NCBI GenBank assembly: GCA_947628735.1
Contig: CANRAY010000011.1
Span: 1-43,971, forward strand
Origin: an uncultured Clostridia bacterium
GTDB lineage: Bacteria > Bacillota > Clostridia > TANB77 > CAG-508
Reading direction: 5' to 3'
DNA length: 43,971 nt
In this document: piece after piece, positions 34,254 to 41,806 of the stretch
Position numbering within the stretch: position 1 is the stretch's first letter
Layout of the letters: each line of letters begins with the position of its first letter
Notes under the pieces: model-generated
The model's database searches: none
What the model saw: only the letters and a program-made list of their open reading frames with translations
Told to the model about the DNA's origin: nothing
Program-made: the position numbers and the translations under genes

Positions 34254-35179
34254 CTTTTGTTATATTCCTCCAAAATAATAGCAATATTACTTTTTAAATC
34301 TCCCAATCCATCCAACCAAGTAATATTTTCATATCTTCGAAACCATGTCATTTGTCTTTTAGCATATCTTCTTGATTCTTGTTTAATTTTCTCAATTGCT
34401 TCCTCTTTTGAACAATTTCCTTCTAAAAATTCTACCATTTCTTTATATCCTAAGCCTTGCATTGCTGTTGGATATTCTTTATATTTTTTACAAAGTTCTT
34501 TTACTTCTTCAATTAATCCATTTTGTATCATAAGATCTACTCTACGATTAATTCTATCATATAGTACTTCTCTATCCATCTGAATACCAAATAGCAAATA
34601 ATCATATTGAGGTCCTGATTTTCTAGACTCAATTTCTTGTTGTGTTTTTGTTTTTCCTGTTGCATGATAAATTTCTAAAATACGCAAAATTCGTTTCTGA
34701 TCATTTTTACTTACTTTTTGAATAGCTTGTTCATCTATTTCTTTAGCTTTTTCATATAAATAATCTAGCCCTTCTTTTTGTACTAACTCTTCTAATTCTG
34801 CACGATAATTCAAATCTACTGGAATATCATCATATTCAATTCCATAAATTAATGAATTTATATATAAACCTGTACCACCTACAACAATTGGAATTTTTCC
34901 ATCACTCAAAATTTGATCAATTGCAATTGTAGCATCTTTTTTATAGTCAGCAACACTATATCTTGTGGAAGGCAAAACACAATCTATTAAATAATGTTTG
35001 ATTCCTTGCATCTCATCCACAGTTGGTTTTGCTGTTCCAATAGTCATATCTTTATATATTTGCATAGAATCAGCTGAAACAATTTGTCCTCCTATTGTTT
35101 TTGCAAGTTCAATAGATAAACTAGTTTTTCCAGAAGCTGTTGGACCACAAATTACAATTACTTTACTCTTTTCATTCAT
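34250..35179 (-). CDS. miaA: tRNA dimethylallyltransferase
   Basis: MiaA adds a dimethylallyl group to A37 of tRNAs that read U-starting codons. The 309-residue protein has the P-loop GPTASGKTSLS (11-21), DSMQIYKDMTIGTAKP, HYLIDCV, GGTGLYINSLIYG and RYAKRQMTWFRR. It is downstream of mutL and a membrane protein, 12 bp from the latter, and overlaps the adaptor gene. mutL-miaA pairing is conserved in many bacteria. Confidence 0.97.
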   Translation of the reverse strand: MNEKSKVIVICGPTASGKTSLSIELAKTIGGQIVSADSMQIYKDMTIGTAKPTVDEMQGIKHYLIDCVLPSTRYSVADYKKDATIAIDQILSDGKIPIVVGGTGLYINSLIYGIEYDDIPVDLNYRAELEELVQKEGLDYLYEKAKEIDEQAIQKVSKNDQKRILRILEIYHATGKTKTQQEIESRKSGPQYDYLLFGIQMDREVLYDRINRRVDLMIQNGLIEEVKELCKKYKEYPTAMQGLGYKEMVEFLEGNCSKEEAIEKIKQESRRYAKRQMTWFRRYENITWLDGLGDLKSNIAIILEEYNKR

Positions 35180-35191
35180 ATCTAGTTTCTC

Positions 35192-35725
35192 CTAATTTAT
35201 CATGTTTGTATCTACAGTAATACCATTTATAGCAATTTCATTTAGATCTAAATTAGGATCAAGATCATTTTTATTTACTTCAACACTACGTTCTTCTTCA
35301 TTTTGCTTATTTGCTTTCACCATTTCAACCACACTGTTTTGAATATCCTTAAAATAAGAACATTCCAAAATTAACAATATCAATAAAACAACACTTAATA
35401 CTATTACTCTATTTCTAAATTTATCAGATTTTAAAGATCCAACTTTATATTTTCGATAAGATTTTGCTAAAAGTGGTAATACTATAATACCATTCACTGG
35501 TACAAATAAGAATACAAGAAAGTTTTGTCCTAATTCTGATACTTCTTCATATTCTACTCCATTTGTACTAATCCAATATACAAATGAAGTTAACATATAA
35601 ACAACTGCAACTGTAACTCCTATAAATATAATCTTATCTTTTTTATCCATATTTTCTAGACAATAGTAAATTAATAAAACAGCAATAACATTTAAAAGTA
35701 ATGTGAAAAAAGTAATTAATAACAT
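35192..35725 (-). CDS. Small integral membrane protein of unknown function
   Basis: Starting at the ATG at 35725 (behind GGTAGGGGAT), the protein has 177 residues and about four membrane helices: LLITFFTLLLNVIAVLLIYY, then near residues 33-55, 68-92 and 110-130. A hydrophilic acidic tail (EERSVEVNKNDLDPNLDLNE) follows. An upstream in-frame start at 35809 would overlap the end of mutL and has no binding site. I recognise no family. It lies between mutL (11 bp) and miaA (12 bp) and is co-transcribed. Confidence 0.75.
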   Translation of the reverse strand: MLLITFFTLLLNVIAVLLIYYCLENMDKKDKIIFIGVTVAVVYMLTSFVYWISTNGVEYEEVSELGQNFLVFLFVPVNGIIVLPLLAKSYRKYKVGSLKSDKFRNRVIVLSVVLLILLILECSYFKDIQNSVVEMVKANKQNEEERSVEVNKNDLDPNLDLNEIAINGITVDTNMIN

Positions 35726-35736
35726 ATTTTTATCCC

Positions 35737-37968
35737 CTACCTTCTTGAAAATTTCTTTTCTATATCTGTTTTTGTCATCTTTATAGCTGTTGGTCTTCCA
35801 TGTGGACATGTAAATGGATTTGGAAGTACTAGCAATTGTCTCATCAAATTATCAACTTCTTCTACTGTAAGAGCCATATTAGCCTTTACTGCTGCTTTAC
35901 AAGCTACAGTAGCAATAAATTTTTCCTCTATTTCTTGTTTTGCTGTTCTTGCCACTGTATTAATTTCATCCAATGTTTCTAAAAATAATTCTTTTGTATC
36001 TAAATCAATACAAACATTTGGCACTCCTGTCAATTTAATTGTATTTTCTCCAAACTCTTCCAAAACAAAACCAGCTTTACGAAATACTTCCATATTATCT
36101 TTTGCAATTTCCATATCTTTATGAGGTAACGTAATAACATCCGGTAATAACATTAATTGAGAATCTTTATTATCATCACTATAATAATTTTTCTTAACTT
36201 TTTCATACATAATACGCTCATGAGCCGCATGTTGATCAATAATATACAATTCCTTGTCCATTTCAATCAAAATATAAGTTGAAAAAGCAATTCCAATAAA
36301 TTTGTAATTTGGCATTGTGCCTTTTTCTTCTTTATCAAAAATAGACACATTTTTCACAGTTTTTAAATCATCTTGTTTTAATTGATACTCGTCTTCCTTT
36401 TCTTCAACTTTATTTTCTTTTTTAGGAGTTCCAAAAGTACGTGCATACATTTCATCAAAATCAGTATAATCTGTATCTATCTGCAAATTTGATAATTGTT
36501 CCATTTTTTCATTTACTTCATTTAAATTTAATACTTTTGTTTCTCCATTATCATTTTTACTCTCAGTTTTTAGTAATGAATCTATTCTATCTTGATAGAT
36601 TTGAGATAACACATTTTCCTTTTTTTCAATAGATTTTTCTTCATATAAATCTTTTTCTGAGTTAGATTTACTAGATAATTGTTCTTTCAATTTATTAAAC
36701 TGATTAAACAATCCGCCTAAATTTTCTGAAATATCTTCTTCATTTTTTTCTAATTTTTCTTTATTTTTTTCGTCTTCCTGTTTTTCTTCTATTGACTCAT
36801 TTACAACTTCAACATTTTCTTCTGAATTTATTTTTTCTTCCTTCTCTAATGGTACATTTTGTGCCTTATATATAAGTTCTTCCGCCCTTTTTCTATTTTC
36901 TTCTCTATCTTTTTCAATTCTTTCAATTTCTTTGGCTTCTTCTTGATCAATTTCTATCTTCGTTTTATCTGGTACTAAATCTTCTTTTAGTAAACTATCT
37001 TTAATAGCATGATAAATTGCTTTAAACACAGCATTTTCATCTTCAAATCTAACTTCTAATTTTGCAGGGTGAACATTAACATCCACCTTTTGAGGATTCA
37101 TTTCTATATTTAATACAAGAAATCCATATTTTCCAATAGTAAGAAGTCCTCTATATCCTTGCTCTGCTGCACTAGTTAATACTTTATCTCTTACATATCT
37201 TTTATTAACAAAAAATAATTGATTACTTCTATTTGAACGTGCTATAACTGGTTTTCCAATTACTCCGGTTACAACCATATCTTCATATTCATACTTAACA
37301 TTAATAATATTTTCGGCAATGTCTTTTCCATAAATGCTATAAATAACAGATTTCATATCACCAGTTCCTGATGTTTGGATAATTGTCTTACCCGCATTTA
37401 TTAACTTAATAGCAATATCTGGATTAGACAATGCTATTCTTGTTACAACATCTTCAATATATCCTGCCTCTGTAAAATCCTTTTTTAAGAATTTATATCT
37501 AACTGGTGTATTGTAAAACAAATCAGTTATTGTAATTGTAGTTCCTTGTTGGCATCCAGCATCTTCTTTACCGATAATTTTTCCACCTTGTACTTCTATT
37601 TTACTACCTATTTCATTGTCTTTTGTTCTTGAAATAAGTTCTATATGACTAATCGCTGCTATACTTGCTAATGCCTCACCTCTAAATCCCATAGATGTTA
37701 CTGTTTGTAAATCATCCGCTTTTCTAATTTTGCTAGTAGCATGTCTTTCAAATGCTATCTCCATATCATCTGGTAAAAAACCTTTACCATTATCTGTAAT
37801 ACGTATATAAGAAATTCCTCCATTTTTTATTTCAACAGATATATTTTTAGCTCCAGCATCAATAGAATTTTCCATTAGTTCTTTTACTACCGAAGCAGGT
37901 CTTTCAATTACTTCTCCTGCTGCGATTTTATTAATTGTCAAATCATCTAATAAAACGATATTTCCCAT
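35737..37968 (-). CDS. mutL: DNA mismatch-repair protein MutL
   Basis: The 743-residue protein has GHL-ATPase motifs: ENSIDAGA (about 33-40), DNGKGF (59-64) and MGFRGEALASI (about 93-103). A long Glu/Lys-rich linker follows, then the C-terminal dimerisation and endonuclease domain with DQHAAHERIMYE (matching DQHA-x2-E-x4-E) and CPHGRP near the end. This MutL therefore should be a nicking endonuclease, as in most bacteria without MutH. The window has no mutS neighbour. It heads an operon with a membrane gene, miaA and the HlyD-like gene. Confidence 0.96.
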   Translation of the reverse strand: MGNIVLLDDLTINKIAAGEVIERPASVVKELMENSIDAGAKNISVEIKNGGISYIRITDNGKGFLPDDMEIAFERHATSKIRKADDLQTVTSMGFRGEALASIAAISHIELISRTKDNEIGSKIEVQGGKIIGKEDAGCQQGTTITITDLFYNTPVRYKFLKKDFTEAGYIEDVVTRIALSNPDIAIKLINAGKTIIQTSGTGDMKSVIYSIYGKDIAENIINVKYEYEDMVVTGVIGKPVIARSNRSNQLFFVNKRYVRDKVLTSAAEQGYRGLLTIGKYGFLVLNIEMNPQKVDVNVHPAKLEVRFEDENAVFKAIYHAIKDSLLKEDLVPDKTKIEIDQEEAKEIERIEKDREENRKRAEELIYKAQNVPLEKEEKINSEENVEVVNESIEEKQEDEKNKEKLEKNEEDISENLGGLFNQFNKLKEQLSSKSNSEKDLYEEKSIEKKENVLSQIYQDRIDSLLKTESKNDNGETKVLNLNEVNEKMEQLSNLQIDTDYTDFDEMYARTFGTPKKENKVEEKEDEYQLKQDDLKTVKNVSIFDKEEKGTMPNYKFIGIAFSTYILIEMDKELYIIDQHAAHERIMYEKVKKNYYSDDNKDSQLMLLPDVITLPHKDMEIAKDNMEVFRKAGFVLEEFGENTIKLTGVPNVCIDLDTKELFLETLDEINTVARTAKQEIEEKFIATVACKAAVKANMALTVEEVDNLMRQLLVLPNPFTCPHGRPTAIKMTKTDIEKKFSRR

Positions 37969-38163
37969 TTATGTTCCTCCATTTTGACTATTCTTTTGTT
38001 TTTACAAATTATATCATTAATCTTTCTAATTTGTATAGTTTTTTCATCAAAAAATTACAAGTTTATAAAACTAGTCATAGATTTTATTGTAACCATTTAC
38101 ATTCAAAATGAATAATATATAGCATACAAAAGAGCAATCAAAACAATATAGGAGGTAATTAAA

Positions 38164-38265
38164 ATGGGTAATTGTTGTAATGACAACGAACTTTTATGGT
38201 TCATCATTCTATTTTTACTACTTTTCTGCTGTGGTGGTTGTAGTAGGAATGGATGTAATGGCTAA
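38164..38265 (+). CDS. Small Cys/Gly-rich membrane peptide (33 residues)
   Basis: A strong AGGAGG box precedes ATG. The peptide is MGNCCNDNELLW, a hydrophobic helix (FIILFLLLF), then CCGGCSRNGCNG. Together with the next gene it looks like the very short hydrophobic peptides with cysteine/glycine tails that are common in Firmicutes, some of them linked to spores (YjcZ-like). The family is not assigned. Confidence 0.7.
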   Translation: MGNCCNDNELLWFIILFLLLFCCGGCSRNGCNG

Positions 38266-38304
38266 TTTACATGAATGCTTCAACTAGGAAAGGAGGGAAG
38301 AAAT

Positions 38305-38421
38305 ATGCCAGAAAATAGAAATTGTGGATGTGGATTCGGTTTTGGTGATGATTGTATATGGATTATCATTGTACTAATTTTACTTTTCTGCTGTGGCGGT
38401 GGAAACAGAGGTTGTTGTTAG
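38305..38421 (+). CDS. Small Cys/Gly-rich membrane peptide (38 residues)
   Basis: AGGAGG precedes the ATG at 38305. The peptide is MPENRNCGCGFGFGDDC, then WIIIVLILLF and CCGGGNRGCC. It shares the membrane helix plus CCGGx tail with the gene 39 bp upstream, so the two are diverged tandem duplicates. A palindromic terminator follows. Confidence 0.7.
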   Translation: MPENRNCGCGFGFGDDCIWIIIVLILLFCCGGGNRGCC

Positions 38422-38429
38422 AAAATAAT

Positions 38430-38469
38430 AAAAAAGGTATAAAATGGAGCTCATTTTATACCTTTTTTA
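38430..38469. terminator. Terminator after the two small peptide genes
   Basis: AAAAAAGGTATAAAATG pairs with CATTTTATACCTTTTTT around a 5-nt loop. It also works on the minus strand for the small basic gene that ends just beyond it. Confidence 0.9.
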
Positions 38470-38486
38470 TCACTATTTATACGATA

Positions 38487-38621
38487 TTAATTTTTTCTAG
38501 CATCAGTTTGATTTTTTCTTCTTTCTCCTTTTCTTCTTTCCTCTTGAACTGCTTTTACAATTTTTCTTCTATCTTCAACTCTTCTTTCTTCGAAGATTTT
38601 ACCATCTTTATCAACTATCAT
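38487..38621 (-). CDS. Small highly charged protein (44 residues)
   Basis: AGGAGGAAGAG precedes the ATG at 38621. The peptide starts MIVDKDGKIFEERRVEDRRK and is rich in Arg, Lys and Glu (RRK, EERRK, ERRK). It has a good promoter and ends near a terminator. A nucleic-acid or ribosome-binding role is possible from composition only. I do not recognise the family. Confidence 0.68.
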   Translation of the reverse strand: MIVDKDGKIFEERRVEDRRKIVKAVQEERRKGERRKNQTDARKN

Positions 38622-38670
38622 CTCTTCCTCCTAAAATATTTTAACTTCTTTAATATGTCTCAATATACTC

Positions 38671-38699
38671 AATATATATCATACTAAAGTTTTTGTCAA
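38671..38699 (-). promoter_or_regulatory. Promoter of the small charged protein gene
   Basis: TTGACA (38694-38699), 17-bp spacer, TATATT (38671-38676) on the minus strand. Confidence 0.75.
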
Positions 38700-38743
38700 T
38701 GTTCTATTTTTAATATTTATAGTTATATAAAAATATATAAATA

Positions 38744-38773
38744 TTGACAATTTCAATTATTATATAGTATAAT
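38744..38773 (+). promoter_or_regulatory. Promoter of unknown short transcript
   Basis: TTGACA (38744-38749), 18-bp spacer, TATAAT (38768-38773). It faces a region with no convincing protein gene before the terminator at 38903-38950. Confidence 0.72.
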
Positions 38774-38779
38774 AAAAAG

Positions 38780-38950
38780 CAGAATAGAGATAGAGAAATA
38801 ATAATTCACACTCCATCTATTCAAAAATAATATAATACTTTGGTCGGTATTATATTATAGATGATTATTATTCATAAATCCAATTATGGAGATAATGAAA
38901 AGAAACAAAAAAAGAGTAGGAAGGCTGAACAATTTCCTACTCTTTTACTA
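38780..38950 (+). ncRNA. Candidate small RNA with a long hairpin (unassigned)
   Basis: Between a consensus promoter and a terminator lie about 170 nt with a perfect 12-bp hairpin (ATAATATAATAC at 38827-38838 with GTATTATATTAT at 38847-38858, loop TTTGGTCG). No ORF with a good binding site fits. The RNA could be a small regulator or the untranslated part of an unknown peptide gene. Confidence 0.4.
38903..38950. terminator. Bidirectional terminator
   Basis: AAAGAGTAGGAA (38911-38922) pairs with TTCCTACTCTTT (38934-38945). T-runs are present on both strands (TTACTATG on plus; TTTTTGTTTC on minus). Confidence 0.88.
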
Positions 38951-38964
38951 TGTACTTAAAGTAC

Positions 38965-39048
38965 CTAGTCTTGGTCGTTGCGATTATGTCCATTTGTTAA
39001 TACTATTACTAATACAACTAGGAACACAATCAATTGATTATTATCCAT
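38965..39048 (-). CDS. Tiny membrane peptide (27 residues)
   Basis: AAAGGAG lies six bases before the ATG at 39048. The peptide MDNNQLIVFLVVLVIVLTNG ends HNRNDQD. It is one hydrophobic helix with polar ends. A promoter precedes it and a terminator follows. Similar very short membrane peptides are frequent in Clostridia genomes but uncharacterised. Confidence 0.65.
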   Translation of the reverse strand: MDNNQLIVFLVVLVIVLTNGHNRNDQD

Positions 39049-39088
39049 AATCAGCTCCTTTCTGGAGGTAATAAAAGGAACGTTTTTT

Positions 39089-39117
39089 ATTATATAACAT
39101 ATTTAATAGTAATACAA
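39089..39117 (-). promoter_or_regulatory. Promoter of the 27-residue peptide gene
   Basis: TTGTAT (39112-39117), 17-bp spacer, TATAAT (39089-39094) on the minus strand. Confidence 0.7.
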
Positions 39118-39130
39118 TATAAATTTCAAT

Positions 39131-39173
39131 AAAAAAGATACGTCAAATGCTTATATTTCAAGCAAAACGTACC
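39131..39173 (-). terminator. Terminator of the tRNA operon
   Basis: On the minus strand GGTACGT...GCTT pairs with AAGC...ACGTATC, followed by TTTTTTATTG. It lies just after tRNA-Gln. Confidence 0.72.
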
Positions 39174-39182
39174 TTCTTATTT

Positions 39183-39257
39183 TGGTTGGGCTGGCTAGAT
39201 TCGAACTAGCGCATGCATGAGTCAAAGTCATGTGCCTTACCACTTGGCTACAGCCCA
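39183..39257 (-). tRNA. tRNA-Gln (anticodon TTG)
   Basis: 75 nt. It has TGGGCTG/CAGCCCA acceptor arms, the D-arm GCCAAGTGGTAAGGC, anticodon stem CATGA/TCATG with loop CTTTGAC (anticodon TTG) and T-arm CTAGTTCGAATCTAG. A73 and CCA are encoded. It is the second tRNA of a short operon behind tRNA-His. Confidence 0.96.
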
Positions 39258-39269
39258 ATGTAAATATTA

Positions 39270-39347
39270 TGGGGTGGAAGATGGGATTCGAACCCACGAC
39301 CTCTAGTGCCACAAACTAGCGCTCTAACCAGCTGCGCTACATCCACC
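39270..39347 (-). tRNA. tRNA-His (anticodon GTG)
   Basis: 78 nt with the extra 5' G(-1) that marks tRNA-His opposite C73. The acceptor is GTGGATG with CTTCCAC, which leaves one T-T mismatch at pair 6-67. The anticodon stem is CTAGT/ACTAG with loop TTGTGGC (anticodon GTG). The T-arm is GTGGGTTCGAATCCCAT, and CCA is encoded. Confidence 0.95.
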
Positions 39348-39384
39348 ATTTTTTATGTGATCATTGATTGTAACATCCACCATT

Positions 39385-39415
39385 AGATATGCATGTGGAA
39401 ACCACATGCATATCT
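39385..39415. repeat. Perfect 14-bp palindrome upstream of tRNA-His
   Basis: AGATATGCATGTGG (39385-39398) and CCACATGCATATCT (39402-39415) around AAA. It starts right after the -10 of the tRNA promoter. It could be an operator, or on the plus strand a terminator (ATTTT follows). There is no plus-strand gene to serve. Confidence 0.7.
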
Positions 39416-39445
39416 ATTTTAAACCATATTATATATATTTGTCAA
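39416..39445 (-). promoter_or_regulatory. Promoter of the tRNA-His-tRNA-Gln operon
   Basis: TTGACA (39440-39445), 18-bp spacer, TAAAAT (39416-39421) on the minus strand, about 70 bp before tRNA-His. Confidence 0.6.
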
Positions 39446-39452
39446 CTATTTT

Positions 39453-39485
39453 TTAAATTTCATCTGCCCATATAATGTAGGTTAG
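39453..39485 (-). pseudogene. Remnant of a second sortase gene (last ten codons)
   Basis: Minus strand CTA ACC TAC ATT ATA TGG GCA GAT GAA ATT TAA reads LTYIIWADEI and stop, matching the RLIIWADEI end of the intact sortase. The rest is missing up to the IS element 10 bp away. A 27-bp exact repeat (39450-39476 and 40623-40649) and a further 17-bp repeat (39409-39425 and 40602-40618) show that the tail and downstream DNA are also duplicated. Confidence 0.7.
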
Positions 39486-39494
39486 TCAATGATG

Positions 39495-40603
39495 TGTCAC
39501 AAAATATTTAAAATAATATAGTTTAATACCAATATTCTTAGTAATGCTTTTTTACTTTACATTTTATATTGCCTGATATTCTTGTAATTTTTCTATTGGA
39601 CTTTTCCAATTTAATGGTCTCATTGGAAAATTGTTATACTCTCTTAACCATCTTCTGCCTTTCTCCTTTAGATCTTCTAAACTTAAAAATACTCTTTTGT
39701 AGTAAAATCTTTCTTGATCTTTTCTATGACTTCTTTCTACTTTCCCATTTTGTGTTGGTGTATGCGGTCTTATTAAACTATGAATTATCTTGAGCTCTTT
39801 TAATCTTTTCTCAAACATCGTTTGTTTATTTCTATTAAATGCATTCCAACTTAATCTATTTGTGAATTCTGAACCATTATCTGTCTGTATTAGTTCTATC
39901 TTAAATGGAAAATATTTGATTAGTCTATTTACAAATATTGTTGATTCATATGTGTTATGTTCTTTACAAAAATATGTGTATCTTAATCTTGTATATTCGT
40001 CTATTGCTGTATATTGATAATATTTTTCTCCTATTTCTTTTAATTCTTTACTCATACATTCCCTCGGTACATATTTTACATCTACTTGTACTCTTTCTCC
40101 TGGATATCTCGCTATTGGTACCTCTGGTGGTTGTATTCGTTTCTTTTTACTTGGTGCTTTTCTATATATTCCTAACTTTACCATTACATGATACAATCCT
40201 TGTATTGTTCTCGTATATCCTGCCTCTCTTAATTTAACCCATAATACTACTAGTCCAGTTTCCTTATTATTGGCTTTGTAATTTTTAATCATTTTTATTT
40301 CTTTTTCTGTATGTTCATTTGGATGATGTTTCGGCTTATGTGATTTATCTTTTAAACTTTCTAATGTTCCATCATACCTTTTTCTCCATCTATATATTGT
40401 TCTTCTGTTCTCTCCAAATTGCTTTTCTGCATTTGGTACTCCATATTTAAAAGAAAATTGTACTACACTCTTTTTATATTTTAATCTTTGTGTTATACTA
40501 TTGCTCATAGGAAATACCTCCGATTAGATAAAGTTTTTGTCGTTAAAAACATTTTATCATATTTTTGGTATTTCCTATTTTTATTTTTTATTTTTTTGTG
40601 ACA
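39495..40603 (-). mobile_element. IS481-type insertion sequence
   Basis: About 1.1 kb, with terminal inverted repeats beginning TGTCACAAAA on both sides (left end near 39495, right end near 40603, ending in TTTTGTGACA) and a single transposase gene. TGT...ACA ends suit IS481 elements. I see no clean short target duplication; instead, sortase-tail DNA stands on both sides. Confidence 0.78.
39564..40508 (-). CDS. IS481-family DDE transposase
   Basis: The 314-residue protein has an N-terminal helix-turn-helix (FGENRRTIYRWRKRYDG), a spacer helix and an rve integrase core with the three acidic residues in VQVDVKYV, LIQTDNGSEFT and KVERSHRKDQERFY. It is intact with no in-frame CGG or stop. The ribosome binding region GAGGTATTTCCT precedes the ATG. 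It cuts and joins the IS ends. It appears functional as far as can be read. Confidence 0.92.
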   Translation of the reverse strand: MSNSITQRLKYKKSVVQFSFKYGVPNAEKQFGENRRTIYRWRKRYDGTLESLKDKSHKPKHHPNEHTEKEIKMIKNYKANNKETGLVVLWVKLREAGYTRTIQGLYHVMVKLGIYRKAPSKKKRIQPPEVPIARYPGERVQVDVKYVPRECMSKELKEIGEKYYQYTAIDEYTRLRYTYFCKEHNTYESTIFVNRLIKYFPFKIELIQTDNGSEFTNRLSWNAFNRNKQTMFEKRLKELKIIHSLIRPHTPTQNGKVERSHRKDQERFYYKRVFLSLEDLKEKGRRWLREYNNFPMRPLNWKSPIEKLQEYQAI

Positions 40604-40625
40604 TATCTATTTTAAACCTATATTT

Positions 40626-41327
40626 TTAAATTTCATCTGCCCATATAATTAATCTTTTCTTTGTATCATCTGTACATGTTGATAATGAAATTCCTCTCTT
40701 ACCATTTGTATCTCTTGTTGCATATGAGAAATCACTTGTTGATGTTTCATATTTTTTGACTACTTTATATGTGATTTTTCTTCCAGTTGAATCTGTAATA
40801 TATATCTTATCATCTTTTTGTAATTTTTTGTTGTTTGAGAAGAAAGTTCCATTCCTATAATTGTGTCCAATTAATACACTATTTCCTACTTCATTTAATC
40901 CTACTCCATATATTAGTCCTATAGAAGCTTCTAATGAACGAATACTAACATCTTTTAAAATTGGATATTTAATTCCAGTAGCAGGTATTTCAATTATTCC
41001 GATTACTTCATAACCTTTATAAGTAACACCTGAACTTCCTGAACTTTCTCCATCATTATCATCGTCATCATCATCTACTATTGGTTCCAATGGAATGGCA
41101 TTTTGATCTAATTCTACTGGTGGTGCAATTTCATTTGTTTGTGTTTCCTCATCAACTTTATTATTTGAAATTAAATCTTCAAATCTCTCTACAGCATCTC
41201 CAGTTTCTTTTTCAATAGTGTAATGATTAAAAGCATCAATGCTCATATATATTAATAATCCTATTACCAAAACAATTATTACAATAAGCGCTATCGTTAA
41301 AACTTTACTATATTTACTATTAAACAT
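40626..41327 (-). CDS. Sortase (class uncertain)
   Basis: The 233-residue protein has an N-terminal anchor (about residues 9-29), an acidic/Ser-Gly linker (VDDDDDDNDGESSGSSG) and a sortase catalytic domain with His155 (VLIGHNYRNG), Cys218 (SLSTCTDD) and Arg225 (KKRLIIWA). The LSTCT motif resembles class B, the domain arrangement class D. It would attach surface proteins to the wall or build pili. A good AGGAGG box precedes the ATG. The 3' tail is duplicated across the IS element. Surface genes elsewhere in the window are possible substrates, though neither has a clear LPxTG. Confidence 0.88.
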   Translation of the reverse strand: MFNSKYSKVLTIALIVIIVLVIGLLIYMSIDAFNHYTIEKETGDAVERFEDLISNNKVDEETQTNEIAPPVELDQNAIPLEPIVDDDDDDNDGESSGSSGVTYKGYEVIGIIEIPATGIKYPILKDVSIRSLEASIGLIYGVGLNEVGNSVLIGHNYRNGTFFSNNKKLQKDDKIYITDSTGRKITYKVVKKYETSTSDFSYATRDTNGKRGISLSTCTDDTKKRLIIWADEI

Positions 41328-41431
41328 ATCTCTTCCTCCTATGTAACTAAAATAATCTATATATCTTTATTATAGCACATATTTCCAAGATAATCTACTT
41401 TTTTATATATTTTAATACTTCCAACTATATA

Positions 41432-41779
41432 CTATCCAACTATCTTTGGTCCCATTTTTCTTCCTGCTAACATATGAAAATGAATATGCATAACTTCTTG
41501 ACCTGCATCACGTCCACAATTTACAATAACACGAAAACCACTTTGATCAATTCCCATATCTTTTGCAAGCTTGTTTATTACTTGATATATCCTTCCTATC
41601 AAATAGCTATCTTCTTCACTTACTTCTAATAAAGTCGCTATATGTTTTTTAGGAATTACCAATATATGAATAGGAGCTGCTGGATGTATATCTTTAAATG
41701 CAATTATTTCATCATCCTCATATACTTTTTCTGATGGAATTTCACCTTTAATGATTTTACAAAAAACACAATCTTCCAT
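41432..41779 (-). CDS. HIT family nucleotide-binding hydrolase
   Basis: The 115-residue protein shows CVFCKIIKGEIPS, VYEDDEIIAFKDI and the HIT triad EVMHIHFHMLAG (HxHxH). HIT enzymes of this Hint type hydrolyse adenosine phosphoramidates and related nucleotides. The Cys pair (CVFC) may bind zinc with the family His residues. The ATG at 41779 has GGTGGG before it. It lies 27 bp after alaS and is co-transcribed. Confidence 0.94.
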   Translation of the reverse strand: MEDCVFCKIIKGEIPSEKVYEDDEIIAFKDIHPAAPIHILVIPKKHIATLLEVSEEDSYLIGRIYQVINKLAKDMGIDQSGFRVIVNCGRDAGQEVMHIHFHMLAGRKMGPKIVG

Positions 41780-41806
41780 ATTTTTTCCCACCTATCTTTA
41801 ATATTT

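Noticed and set aside
38889..39053. A 54-residue plus-strand ORF beginning MEIMKRNKKR
   Set aside because: It runs through a bidirectional terminator and is antisense to the 27-residue gene, which has the better ribosome binding site.
39495..40603. A short target-site duplication of the IS element
   Set aside because: The sequences just outside the two ends do not match. The repeats present are sortase-tail copies offset from the ends.
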